This document shows positions 7,123-13,966 of a stretch of 21,126 nt of DNA, piece after piece. How positions within the stretch are numbered: position 1 is the first letter of the stretch; every line of letters starts with the position of its first letter. A program made the position numbers and the translations under genes. The DNA comes from Streptomyces sp. NRRL S-337 (GTDB lineage: Bacteria; Actinomycetota; Actinomycetes; Streptomycetales; Streptomycetaceae). The DNA lies in NCBI RefSeq assembly GCF_000720175.1, contig NZ_JOIX01000111.1:1-21126 (forward strand), read 5' to 3'. The notes below the pieces were generated by a model. That model was given only the letters and a program-made list of their open reading frames with translations, made no database searches and was not told the DNA's origin.

Positions 7123-7734
7123 ATGCCGATCACACCTGCCAACGGACAGACCGCCGAGGACGCGGCGGTGCGCACGCCGGGCGGCGCCGCCGAACCGATC
7201 ATGCTGGAGCTGGTCGACGAGGACGGTACGACGATCGGCACCGCGGAGAAGCTCGCGGCGCACCAGCCTCCGGGGCAGCTGCACCGGGCGTTCTCGGTCT
7301 TCCTCTTCGACGAGAAGGGCCGGCTGCTGCTCCAGCGCCGGGCGCTGGGGAAGTACCACTCCCCCGGTGTGTGGTCCAACACCTGCTGCGGCCACCCGTA
7401 CCCCGGTGAGGCGCCGTTCGCGGCGGCGGCCCGCCGGACCGCGGAGGAGCTGGGTGTGGCACCGGCGCTGCTGGCCGAGGCGGGCACGGTGCGCTACAAC
7501 CATCCCGATCCGTCCTCCGGGCTCGTGGAGCAGGAGTACAACCACCTGTTCGTGGGCCTGGTGCGGGCCGAGCCGGCACCGGACCCGGAGGAGATCGGCG
7601 AGATCGCGTTCGTGACGCCGGCGGAGCTGGCCGAGCGGCATGCAAAGGCACCGTTCTCCGCGTGGTTCATGACCGTGCTGGACGCGGCGCGCCCGGCGGT
7701 GCGGGAGCTCACCGGACGGTCGGCGGGCTGGTAG
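7123..7734 (+). CDS. idi: Isopentenyl-diphosphate delta-isomerase, type 1
   Basis: This is a 203-residue Nudix-fold cytosolic enzyme that interconverts isopentenyl and dimethylallyl diphosphate, supplying prenyl chain synthesis. The signature is HRAFSVFLFDEKGRLLLQRR (54-73), then KYHSPGVWSNTCCGHP with catalytic Cys89 and metal-binding His91. RRTAEELG follows, and GLVEQEYNHLF matches the Glu pair of E. coli Idi (here Glu136 and Glu138). Length is a little over the usual 180 because of an N-terminal extension. I prefer ATG 7123 over ATG 7117, because AAGGA ends six bases before the later one and collides with the earlier one. The 3' end overlaps the convergent ATP-binding gene by 26 bp. It lies beside a membrane polymer operon and may serve its polyprenyl carrier, though that is inference. 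Confidence 0.96.
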   Translation: MPITPANGQTAEDAAVRTPGGAAEPIMLELVDEDGTTIGTAEKLAAHQPPGQLHRAFSVFLFDEKGRLLLQRRALGKYHSPGVWSNTCCGHPYPGEAPFAAAARRTAEELGVAPALLAEAGTVRYNHPDPSSGLVEQEYNHLFVGLVRAEPAPDPEEIGEIAFVTPAELAERHAKAPFSAWFMTVLDAARPAVRELTGRSAGW

Positions 7735-8200
7735 CCAGCGGGGTGAGCGGCAGCTCGGCCCAGATGGCCTTGCCGCCGCCGGCCGTGTGCTCGACGTCGC
7801 ATTTGCCGCCCACCTCGGCCGTGACGGTCTTGACCAGCCACAGCCCGCGCCCCCCGACGTCACCCTCGTCCGCCTCCAGCGCCTTGGGGCGGTAGGGGTG
7901 GTCGTCCTCCACCGCGACCCGCAGCCAGTTGGCGCCGATGGTGACCTGGACGGCGATCTGCGGGGAGAGCAGGGCGGCGTGCCGGACGGCGTTGGTGACG
8001 AGTTCGGAGACGATGAGCAGCAAGCCGTCCATGATGTCGGCGGCGACCGGCACGTGCTGTTCGGCGAGCAGGTCCCGGACCGCATGGCGCGCCTGCGGCA
8101 CCGAGGACTCCAGTGCCGGTGCGGTGAAGCGCCAGACACCTTCGTACGCGAGCGGGGAGGTCAGCTCGTCGGGGGGTTCTGCGGGGGGTCCGGAAGGCAT
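7709..8200 (-). CDS. RsbW-like ATP-binding regulatory protein (HATPase_c_2)
   Basis: This protein of about 163 residues has the GHKL ATPase fold used by anti-sigma-factor kinases of the RsbW/SpoIIAB kind, which Streptomyces carries in many copies. The N-box is LLLIVSELVTNAVRHA (Glu and Asn for Mg-ATP). The G1 region is VAVEDDHPYRP, and the G2 glycine box is GGRGLWLVKTV. There is no transmembrane or sensor region, so it is a stand-alone ATP-binding domain. Partner sigma factor or anti-anti-sigma genes are not adjacent. ATG 8200 follows GTGAGG directly; a GTG at 8206 is an alternative start, and neither has an ideally spaced ribosome binding site. The last 26 bp overlap the end of idi on the other strand. 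Its target cannot be predicted from this window. Confidence 0.9.
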   Translation of the reverse strand: MPSGPPAEPPDELTSPLAYEGVWRFTAPALESSVPQARHAVRDLLAEQHVPVAADIMDGLLLIVSELVTNAVRHAALLSPQIAVQVTIGANWLRVAVEDDHPYRPKALEADEGDVGGRGLWLVKTVTAEVGGKCDVEHTAGGGKAIWAELPLTPLATSPPTVR

Positions 8201-8412
8201 CCTCACAGGAAGAGTGTTGAGAATGCGCTGGTCCGTACCGGCCTGCTGAACGCAAGTCAGCGCCTATCGACGGCTTTTGGCGGATTCCGAGAGTTTCCCT
8301 CGGGCTGCGGACCGGCCCTGTTCCCTTTGTGCCGGGTTCATGGATTCCACGGGGACGGCACCCCTACGATCCCGCCATCGGGCTCGACCTGCCCGGGCGG
8401 CGGGGCGGACAG

Positions 8413-8450
8413 CACGGCAGGCCCGGTGCCTGGGCACCGGGCCTGCCGTG
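8413..8450 (-). terminator. Perfect 17 bp hairpin downstream of tRNA-Met
   Basis: Arms 8413-8429 and 8434-8450 are fully complementary, with the 4-base loop CTGG. The hairpin begins 7 bp after the tRNA 3' end. It has no T-run, as is common for Streptomyces terminators. It would also work on transcripts from the other strand. Confidence 0.8.
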
Positions 8451-8457
8451 TGTGCAG

Positions 8458-8531
8458 TAGCGGGGACAGGATTTGAACCTGCGACCTCTGGGTTATGAGC
8501 CCAGCGAGCTACCGAGCTGCTCCACCCCGCG
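8458..8531 (-). tRNA. Initiator tRNA-fMet (CAT anticodon)
   Basis: The 74-base cloverleaf lacks an encoded CCA. The anticodon arm is CTGGG-CTCATAA-CCCAG with anticodon CAT. Three G:C pairs next to the anticodon loop and an unpaired C1 x T72 end mark it as the initiator rather than an elongator tRNA-Met. The acceptor stem is otherwise perfect (GCGGGG with CCCCGC). D arm, variable loop and the T arm (GCAGG-TTCAAAT-CCTGT) are complete, with A73 as discriminator. It is a single gene with its own promoter and hairpin, not part of a tRNA cluster here. Confidence 0.97.
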
Positions 8532-8543
8532 TCGGTTGCCCCC

Positions 8544-8572
8544 ACCTTACGGGTCGCCCGCCGCGGATCCAA
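8544..8572 (-). promoter_or_regulatory. Promoter of the initiator tRNA
   Basis: On the minus strand, TTGGAT (8572-8567) and TAAGGT (8549-8544) are separated by exactly 17 bp. This is a good match to a housekeeping-sigma promoter, with the transcription start expected about 6 bp before the tRNA 5' end. Confidence 0.75.
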
Positions 8573-8592
8573 ATCGATAAACCGACCGGCCG

Positions 8593-8627
8593 CGGGCAGG
8601 CGCGCGGCCCGGCCCCCGGCCTGCCCG
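8593..8627 (-). terminator. Hairpin after the ABC-F gene
   Basis: Eight-base arms CGGGCAGG and CCTGCCCG flank a GC-rich 19-base loop that can fold further. It lies 2 bp after the ABC-F stop codon and before the tRNA promoter on the same strand. No T-run is present. Confidence 0.6.
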
Positions 8628-8629
8628 GG

Positions 8630-10288
8630 TCACACCGCCCGGTCGGTGATCCGCCCGGCCTCGACCTCGATCCGCCGCGTGGTGTGCACCGCGTCCAGCA
8701 TCCGCCGGTCGTGGGTCACCAGCAGCAGCGTGCCCGGGTACGAGGCGAGCGCCGACTCCAGCTGCTCGATGGCCGGCAGGTCCAGGTGGTTGGTCGGCTC
8801 GTCCAGGACGAGGAGGTTGACCCCGCGCCCCTGGAGGAGGGCCAGCGCGGCCCGGGTCCGCTCCCCCGGCGAGAGGGTGTGCGCCGGGCGCAGCACATGG
8901 GCCGCCTTCAGCCCGAACTTCGCGAGCAGGGTGCGCACGTCGGCGGGCGGCAGGTCCGGCACGGCGGCCCGGAAGGCGTCCATCAGCGGCTGGTCGCCGA
9001 GATGGTGCCCGCCGAAGAGCCGGCCGCGGGCCTGCTCGATCTCGCCGACCACCACGCCGGGGCCGAGCGCGGCCTGCCCGGCGTCCAGCGGGAGCCGGCC
9101 GAGCAGGGCGGCCAGCAGGGTGGACTTGCCGGAGCCGTTGGGACCGGTGATGGCGACCCGGTCCGCCCAGTCGATCTGCAGGTCCACCGGGCCGAAGCGG
9201 AAGTCACCGCGCCGGACCGCGGCCCCGCGCAGGGTCGCGACGACCGCGCCGGCCCGGGGCGCCGCGGCGATCTCCATCCGCAGCTCCCACTCCTTGCGCG
9301 GCTCCGCCACCACGTCCAGCCGCTCGATCAGGCGCTGGGTCTGCTTGGCCTTGGCGGCCTGTTTCTCGGTGGCCTCGACCCGGCCCTTGCGGCCGATCTT
9401 GTCGTTGTCGGGGGCCTTGCGGCGGGCGTTCTTGACGCCCTTCTCCATCCAGTTGCGCTGGGTGTGGGCGCGGGTCTCCAGGGCGGCCTTGGTCTCGGCG
9501 TACTCCTCGTACTGCTCGCGGGCGTGCCGCCGGGCCCGCTCGCGCTCCTCCAGATAGGAGGCGTAGCCGCCGCCGTAGACGTTGACCTGCTGCTGGGCGA
9601 GGTCGAGTTCGACCACGCGGTTGACGGTGCGGGTCAGGAACTCGCGGTCGTGGCTGACGAGGACGGTGCCGGCGCGCAGCCCGGTGACGAACTCCTCCAG
9701 CCGGTGCAGACCGTCCAGGTCCAGGTCGTTGGTCGGCTCGTCCAGCAGGAAGACGTCGTAACGGGAGAGCAGCAGGGAGGCGAGCGAGGCCCGGGCGGCC
9801 TGTCCGCCGGAGAGGGCGGTCATCGGCTGGTCGAGGCCGACGGTGAGGCCGAGCTGGGCCGCGGTCTCCTCGGCGCGTTCGTCGAGGTCGGCGGCGCCGA
9901 GGTCGAGCCAGCGGGTGAAGGCGGTGTCGTAGGCGTCGTCGGCGCCGGGGCGCTCCTCGGCCAGGGCCTGGGTGGCGGCGTCCAGGGCGCGCTGGGCGTC
10001 GGTCACGCCGGTACGGCGGGCGAGGAAGGCCCGTACGGTCTCCCCGGGGCGGCGGTCGGGCTCCTGCGGGAGGTGGCCGACGGTGGCGGTGGGCGGGCTG
10101 AGGGAGAGCGCGCCCTCCTCGGGGGTGTCCAGCCCGGCCAGCAGGCGCAGCAGGGTGGACTTGCCCGCGCCGTTGGCGCCGACGAGGCCGATCACGTCCC
10201 CGGGGGCGACGACCAGATCGAGACCGGAGAAGAGGATGCGCTCGCCGTGGCCGGCGGCGAGGTCTTTGGCGACGAGGGTTGCTGACAT
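8630..10288 (-). CDS. ABC-F family ATPase (duplicated ATPase domains, ribosome-associated type)
   Basis: This 552-residue soluble protein has two ABC ATPase domains and no membrane segments. Domain 1 has Walker A GANGAGKST (37-45), signature LSGGQAARAS and Walker B FLLDEPTNDLD. Domain 2 has GPNGSGKST, LSPGERTRA and LLVLDEPTNHLD. Between them is a charged helical linker (roughly 245-330, rich in Arg, Lys, Glu and Gln), the part that in ABC-F proteins reaches towards the ribosomal tRNA sites. Known members either assist translation or protect the ribosome from antibiotics; the sequence does not tell which here. ATG 10288 starts MSATLVAKDLAAG. There is no ribosome binding site, and a TACGAT -10-like hexamer ends 10 bases before the start, so the mRNA may be nearly leaderless. 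It is divergent from the crotonase gene and is followed by a hairpin. Confidence 0.94.
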   Translation of the reverse strand: MSATLVAKDLAAGHGERILFSGLDLVVAPGDVIGLVGANGAGKSTLLRLLAGLDTPEEGALSLSPPTATVGHLPQEPDRRPGETVRAFLARRTGVTDAQRALDAATQALAEERPGADDAYDTAFTRWLDLGAADLDERAEETAAQLGLTVGLDQPMTALSGGQAARASLASLLLSRYDVFLLDEPTNDLDLDGLHRLEEFVTGLRAGTVLVSHDREFLTRTVNRVVELDLAQQQVNVYGGGYASYLEERERARRHAREQYEEYAETKAALETRAHTQRNWMEKGVKNARRKAPDNDKIGRKGRVEATEKQAAKAKQTQRLIERLDVVAEPRKEWELRMEIAAAPRAGAVVATLRGAAVRRGDFRFGPVDLQIDWADRVAITGPNGSGKSTLLAALLGRLPLDAGQAALGPGVVVGEIEQARGRLFGGHHLGDQPLMDAFRAAVPDLPPADVRTLLAKFGLKAAHVLRPAHTLSPGERTRAALALLQGRGVNLLVLDEPTNHLDLPAIEQLESALASYPGTLLLVTHDRRMLDAVHTTRRIEVEAGRITDRAV

Positions 10289-10298
10289 CAGACCGTCG

Positions 10299-10304
10299 AT
10301 CGTA
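10299..10304 (-). promoter_or_regulatory. Candidate -10 hexamer of the ABC-F gene
   Basis: TACGAT on the minus strand fits the actinobacterial TAnnnT consensus and lies 10 bases before the ABC-F ATG, which would leave only a few untranslated bases. No clear -35 is seen, which is common in Streptomyces. Confidence 0.5.
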
Positions 10305-10330
10305 ACCGGCCGCCCGGGCCGCGGTCGCTC

Positions 10331-10336
10331 TAATAT
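10331..10336 (+). promoter_or_regulatory. -10 hexamer for a leaderless crotonase transcript
   Basis: TAATAT stands out in this GC-rich region and is followed by six bases and then ATG at 10343. Transcription would start at or next to the A of the start codon. No ribosome binding site is present, consistent with a leaderless mRNA. Confidence 0.75.
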
Positions 10337-10342
10337 CCGGGC

Positions 10343-11113
10343 ATGGAACCGGGCCTCACGACGCACGTCAGCGACGGCACAGCGACCGTCACCATCAGCA
10401 ACACCGGCAAGCGCAATGCGATGACCGTCCAGATGTGGCGGGATCTGCCGCCCCTGCTGGCGCGGCTGGCGGCGGACCGGGCGGTGCGGTCGCTGGTGCT
10501 GACCGGTGCCGGCGGGACGTTCTGCGCGGGGGCGGACATCGCCTCGCTGCGCGGGACGGCACAGGAGTCGCAGGGGCTGGCGGTGGCGGCCGAGGAGGCG
10601 CTGGCCGCCTTCCCGAAGCCGACGCTGGCGGCGATACGCGGCTACTGCGTGGGCGGCGGCGCCCAGTTGGCGGCCGCCTGCGATCTGCGGTTCGCGGAGG
10701 AGGGGGCGCTGTTCGGGGTGACGCCGGCCAAGCTGGCGGTGGTCTACCCGGCGTCCGCCACCCGGCGGCTGGTCCGCCTGGTCGGGCTGTCGTCCGCCAA
10801 GTACCTGTTGTTCTCCGGGGAGTTGATCGACTGCGCGCGGGCGCTGCGGACCGGGCTGGTGGACGAGGTGCTGGCCGAGGGTGAACTGGGCAAGCGGGTC
10901 GTGGAGTTCTCGGCCGTACTGGCGAGCCGGTCGCTGCTGACGCAGACGGCGGCGAAGGAGCTGGCCAACGGCACCTGGGACGTGCCGCCGGACGAGGCGG
11001 AGGAGCGCGGCGCCCACTGGGCCGGGCAGGCCCGGGCGAGCGGCGACACCGCCGAAGGTGCCGCCGCCTTCCTGGAGCGCAGGCCGCCGCGGTTCACCTG
11101 GCCCGCCGAGTGA
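10343..11113 (+). CDS. Enoyl-CoA hydratase/isomerase (crotonase) family protein lacking both usual catalytic Glu
   Basis: This 256-residue protein has the crotonase fold. The oxyanion-hole segments are clear: FCAGADIASL (60-69) and GYCVGGGAQLAAACDLRFA (100-118). In true hydratases the first catalytic Glu lies in GGGCE; here this position is Gln108. The second lies in the FGQPE segment, which here reads FGVTPAKLAVVYP with Pro or Ala at the site. Hydration of enoyl-CoA by the normal mechanism is therefore unlikely. Family members with similar TPxxLG(I/V)xY text include decarboxylases and isomerases, so a CoA-thioester reaction relying on the oxyanion hole is plausible. The start ATG is fixed by a -10 element six bases upstream. 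The gene converges on the DJ-1 gene, with 6 bp between the stops. No fatty-acid or catabolic neighbours are present to suggest a substrate. Confidence 0.9.
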   Translation: MEPGLTTHVSDGTATVTISNTGKRNAMTVQMWRDLPPLLARLAADRAVRSLVLTGAGGTFCAGADIASLRGTAQESQGLAVAAEEALAAFPKPTLAAIRGYCVGGGAQLAAACDLRFAEEGALFGVTPAKLAVVYPASATRRLVRLVGLSSAKYLLFSGELIDCARALRTGLVDEVLAEGELGKRVVEFSAVLASRSLLTQTAAKELANGTWDVPPDEAEERGAHWAGQARASGDTAEGAAAFLERRPPRFTWPAE

Positions 11114-11119
11114 GGGGCG

Positions 11120-11791
11120 CTACGCCCGCTGTTCCCGCGCCCGCTGTTCCCGGTCCCCGGTGAGCACGGACCGGCCGAGGTCCCGCAGCGCCGCGGTGAC
11201 CTCGGCCGGCGCCTTGTCCGGGGAGCCCGCGTCGTAGGGCGGCTGCGGGTCGTACTCGATACCGAGCTGGATGATCTGGGCCGCCGTGTCCCCGGCGATC
11301 CGGCCGGCCAGGTGCAGCCCCATGTCGATGCCGGACGAGACCCCGGCCGCGGTGACGTACTTGCCGTCGAAGACCACCCGCTCCCCGGTCGGCTCGGCGC
11401 CCAGGGCCGGCAGCTGGTCCAGCGCGAGCCAGTGGGAGGTGGCCCGGCGGCCCTTGAGGAGGCCGGCCGCCGCCAGGATCAGCGAGCCGGTGCACACCGA
11501 GGTGGTCCAGCTGGTGGCGGCGTCCACGGCACGGATCCAGTCGTGCAGCGGCCCGTCCGCCATGTGCACGGTCTGCCCCGGGCCGCCGGGGACGACGAGG
11601 ATGTCGGGCGCGGTGACCTCGTCCAGCGCGGCGTCCGCGACCAGCCCCACGGATCCGGTGTCGCTGCGGTACGTCCCGGCGCGCTCGGCGACGAACACCG
11701 TCTCGGCGCCCGGGAGGCGGCTGAGCGTCTCGTAGGGGCCGATGGCGTCCAGGGTGGTGAAGCGGTCGTAGAGGAGGATCGCGATCTGCAT
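11120..11791 (-). CDS. DJ-1/PfpI family protein (isonitrile hydratase InhA-like)
   Basis: This is a 223-residue cytosolic protein of the class-I glutamine-amidotransferase-like fold. The nucleophile elbow is TTSVCTGSLILAAAGLL with Cys100. VVPGGPGQ (66-73) and AEPTGERVVFDGKYVTAAGVSSGIDMG complete the pocket, and EYDPQPPYDAGSP follows. The pattern matches the InhA type (isonitrile hydratases converting isonitriles to N-formyl compounds), but annotation inside this family is often loose. The start is ATG 11791, with AACGGGAAA upstream as a weak ribosome binding site. It follows, 54 bp downstream on the same strand, a GlxA-type regulator containing a related domain, so the two probably form an operon. 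The last ten residues are REQRA repeated twice, from a 15 bp tandem duplication at 11123-11152. Confidence 0.9.
   Translation of the reverse strand: MQIAILLYDRFTTLDAIGPYETLSRLPGAETVFVAERAGTYRSDTGSVGLVADAALDEVTAPDILVVPGGPGQTVHMADGPLHDWIRAVDAATSWTTSVCTGSLILAAAGLLKGRRATSHWLALDQLPALGAEPTGERVVFDGKYVTAAGVSSGIDMGLHLAGRIAGDTAAQIIQLGIEYDPQPPYDAGSPDKAPAEVTAALRDLGRSVLTGDREQRAREQRA
11123..11152. repeat. 15 bp tandem duplication in the DJ-1 gene end
   Basis: Two exact copies of a 15 bp unit (11123-11137 and 11138-11152) lie in frame at the C-terminus of the DJ-1 protein and encode REQRA twice. It probably arose by slippage and is harmless at an unstructured tail. Confidence 0.9.
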
Positions 11792-11845
11792 GGCGTTTCC
11801 CGTTCTGGAGGAGTGGCTCGGAAGAGTCGGACGGCGGGCGGCCGT

Positions 11846-12808
11846 TCAGCGGCCCGCGGGGGCCGGCTGGAAGCGGCGGCGGTATTCGGCCGGGGAGGCG
11901 GCCAGGGCGCGGAGGAAGGCGCGGCGCATCGCCTCGGGGGTGCCGTAGCCGCAGTGGCGGGCCACCTGGGCGATGCCGTCGGTGGTGTCCTCCAGGCAGC
12001 GGCGGGCGGCCTCCAGCCGTACCCGGTCGACATAGCGACCCGGCGTCATACCGACCTCGTCGCGGAACGCCCGGGCGAAGTGGCGCGGGGAGAGTCCGGC
12101 GCGGGCGGCGAGCGCGTCGACGGACAGGTCGGCGGCCGGGTGCTCGGTGATCCACTGCTGGACGTCGCGCAGCGGCCGCCGCTGCGCGGTCTGGGCGGCG
12201 AGCTGGGCGCTGAACTGCTTCTGGTTGCCCGGCCGGCGCAGGAACACCACCAGGTGCCGGGCGATGGTGAGCGCGAGGTCCCGGCCGAGGTCCTCCTCCA
12301 CGAGGGCCAGCGCCAGGTCGATGCCGGCCGTCACGCCCGCGGAGGTGGCCAGGTCGCCGTCCCGTACGTAGATCGGGTCGGCCTCCACCCGCACCGCGGG
12401 GAATCGTTCGGCGAGGGTGTCGCACAGCATCCAGTGGGTGGTCGCGCGCCGGCCGTCCAGCAGCCCGGTCTCGGCCAGCAGCAACGCCCCGCTGCACACC
12501 GAGACCTTGCGGCGGGCCCGGTGGGCGTTGTTCCGCAGCCAGTCGACCAGCCGCGGGTCGGGGGTGCGGGTGCCCTGGCCGCCCGGGACCAGCAGTGTGT
12601 GCGGCGGCCCGGCGGCGTCGAGCGTGGTGTCGGGGACCAGGGTCAGACCGCTGGTGGTGCGCACCGGCGTGCCGTCCAGGGTGGCGGTGCGGATCCGGTA
12701 GGCGCCGGGGACGGCCTGCCCGGCACCGCTGAAGACCTCCACCGGCCCGGTGACGTCCAGGGCCTGCACGCCGTCGAAGAGGACGACCAGCACCTCGCGC
12801 TGTTCCAT
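11846..12808 (-). CDS. GlxA family transcriptional regulator (DJ-1-like domain plus AraC helix-turn-helix)
   Basis: This is a 320-residue regulator. Residues 5-175 form a DJ-1/PfpI-like domain (VLVVLFDGVQALDVTGPVEVF, LLVPGGQGT), including KVSVCSGALLLAETGLL with a Cys at the elbow, HWMLCDTLAERF and TSAGVTAGIDLAL. Residues of about 215-315 are an AraC-type DNA-binding domain with two helix-turn-helix units (LSVDALAARAGLSPRHFARAFRDE and IAQVARHCGYGTPEAMRRAF, then PAEYRRRF). I choose ATG 12808 (MEQREVLVV) because AGGA lies eight bases before it; the ATG at 12817 is too close to that site. The ligand is probably a small molecule related to the substrate of the DJ-1 enzyme encoded 54 bp downstream. 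Most members activate or repress adjacent genes, so the DJ-1 gene is the first candidate target. Confidence 0.93.
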   Translation of the reverse strand: MEQREVLVVLFDGVQALDVTGPVEVFSGAGQAVPGAYRIRTATLDGTPVRTTSGLTLVPDTTLDAAGPPHTLLVPGGQGTRTPDPRLVDWLRNNAHRARRKVSVCSGALLLAETGLLDGRRATTHWMLCDTLAERFPAVRVEADPIYVRDGDLATSAGVTAGIDLALALVEEDLGRDLALTIARHLVVFLRRPGNQKQFSAQLAAQTAQRRPLRDVQQWITEHPAADLSVDALAARAGLSPRHFARAFRDEVGMTPGRYVDRVRLEAARRCLEDTTDGIAQVARHCGYGTPEAMRRAFLRALAASPAEYRRRFQPAPAGR

Positions 12809-12948
12809 GCCGTCCATCCTGGGCAGCGGCGGCGATGGCGGCAATGACGGGCTTCCCACCTTTCCTGCCATTGCCTGGTCGCAGGCCGCCGCGGAAGCCT
12901 CGTGGGTCCCGTCCGGGCCCTGCCCCCGGCGCCATACCGACGGGTCGG

Positions 12949-12954
12949 TACCCT
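12949..12954 (+). promoter_or_regulatory. -10 hexamer for a leaderless SCO6745-like transcript
   Basis: TACCCT is followed by six bases and ATG at 12961, with no ribosome binding site. This is the same layout as before the crotonase and D-amino-acid-oxidase genes. No convincing -35. Confidence 0.6.
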
Positions 12955-12960
12955 GCCCCC

Positions 12961-13830
12961 ATGACCTCTCACAGCGCACTGCCCGAGCGGGCCGGCCGCA
13001 CGTGCCACAACGTCATCAACCCCTTCCACTCCACGCACTACTTCGCGCCGGAGCTGCCCGCCGAGATGGCCAAGGCCGGGGTCGACGACCCCAAGGCCGG
13101 CTACTTCGTCTGCCGCAGCGCGGCGATGGGGGCGGTCGGCCCCGGCACCGTCGCGGCCACCTTCTACAACTTCAAGTACGACCTGATCGCCCGGCACCTG
13201 CCGGAGGTGTGGAAGAAGACCACCCCGCAGAACGTGCTCGACGCCCGGCTGCGCGCCGCCGACGCCACCCTGCGCCGGCTGCTCGGCGACGAGGCGGTGA
13301 TGTCACCGGAGATGGCGGAGGCCGCCGAACTGGCGCTGCGCGCCGCCGAAGCCGGTACCCGCCGCGCCCGGCCGCTGTACGCCGCGCACGCCGACCTCCC
13401 GGTGCCGGACGCCCCGCACCTGGCCTACTGGCACGCCGCGACCCTGCTGCGCGAACACCGCGGCGACGGCCACCTGGTGGCACTGCTGGACGCCGAACTG
13501 GACGGGCTGGAGGCGCTGGTCACCCACACCGCCACCGGCCGGGGCATGAGCCACCGGGGTGTCCTTTCGACCCGCGGCTGGTCCGAGGAGGACTGGCAGG
13601 CCGCCCAGGAGCGGCTGCGGTCCCGCGGTCTCCTGGACGGCGAGGGCCACTTGACCGAGGCCGGCGTCCGGCTGCGCAAGGACCTGGAGGAGACCACCGA
13701 CCGCCTGGACCGGGCCCCGTACGAGCACCTGGGCGCGGCGGGCGTGGCCCGGCTCACCGAGCTGGCCACCGGCTTCACCACCGCCGTCATGAACGCCGGC
13801 GCGTTCCCCGCCGCGCTGTTCGGCAAGTAG
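12961..13830 (+). CDS. SCO6745-like conserved actinobacterial protein
   Basis: This is a 289-residue soluble, mostly helical protein. I recognise the overall sequence as the actinobacterial group named after S. coelicolor SCO6745, whose function is not established to my knowledge. The N-terminus carries a conserved-looking block, [17 protein letters not shown], and [16 protein letters not shown] follows. The C-terminal part (about residues 198-250, [39 protein letters not shown]) looks like a winged helix of the MarR kind, with a wing-like [13 protein letters not shown] binding is possible but unproven. It has no membrane segment and no catalytic motif that I can name. The start ATG is preceded by TACCCT and six bases, so the message is probably leaderless. 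It is divergent from the GlxA-type regulator and is followed by a strong hairpin before tex. Confidence 0.82.
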   Translation: MTSHSALPERAGRTCHNVINPFHSTHYFAPELPAEMAKAGVDDPKAGYFVCRSAAMGAVGPGTVAATFYNFKYDLIARHLPEVWKKTTPQNVLDARLRAADATLRRLLGDEAVMSPEMAEAAELALRAAEAGTRRARPLYAAHADLPVPDAPHLAYWHAATLLREHRGDGHLVALLDAELDGLEALVTHTATGRGMSHRGVLSTRGWSEEDWQAAQERLRSRGLLDGEGHLTEAGVRLRKDLEETTDRLDRAPYEHLGAAGVARLTELATGFTTAVMNAGAFPAALFGK

Positions 13831-13873
13831 GCCGCGCGCGGCCACCGGGTGTGCCGGCACCGCGCACACCCCG

Positions 13874-13898
13874 GCGCCGCCCACCGGCTGGGCGGCGC
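13874..13898 (+). terminator. Perfect 10 bp hairpin between SCO6745-like gene and tex
   Basis: Arms GCGCCGCCCA and TGGGCGGCGC pair fully around a 5-base loop. It begins 43 bp after the stop codon. A second weaker pairing (GGTGTGC with GCACACC) lies just upstream. No T-run. Confidence 0.7.
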
Positions 13899-13966
13899 GA
13901 CAGCCCGCTCGGTCACCCGGCACAATTGCAGGCTCAAGCAAGAGCTGGAAGGCGGGCAGGATCAAC

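Noticed and set aside
8365..8379. TACGAT followed by six bases and ATC, resembling the leaderless start layout
   Set aside because: ATC is not an accepted normal start and the short frame (IGLDLPGRR) runs into the tRNA terminator hairpin; probably chance, though it could mark a non-coding transcript start.
8495..10285. Long plus-strand open frame (596 codons) opposite the ABC-F gene
   Set aside because: It is the antisense shadow of a clear ABC-F protein, common in high-GC DNA, and its translation is low-complexity Gly/Val/Gln/Arg.
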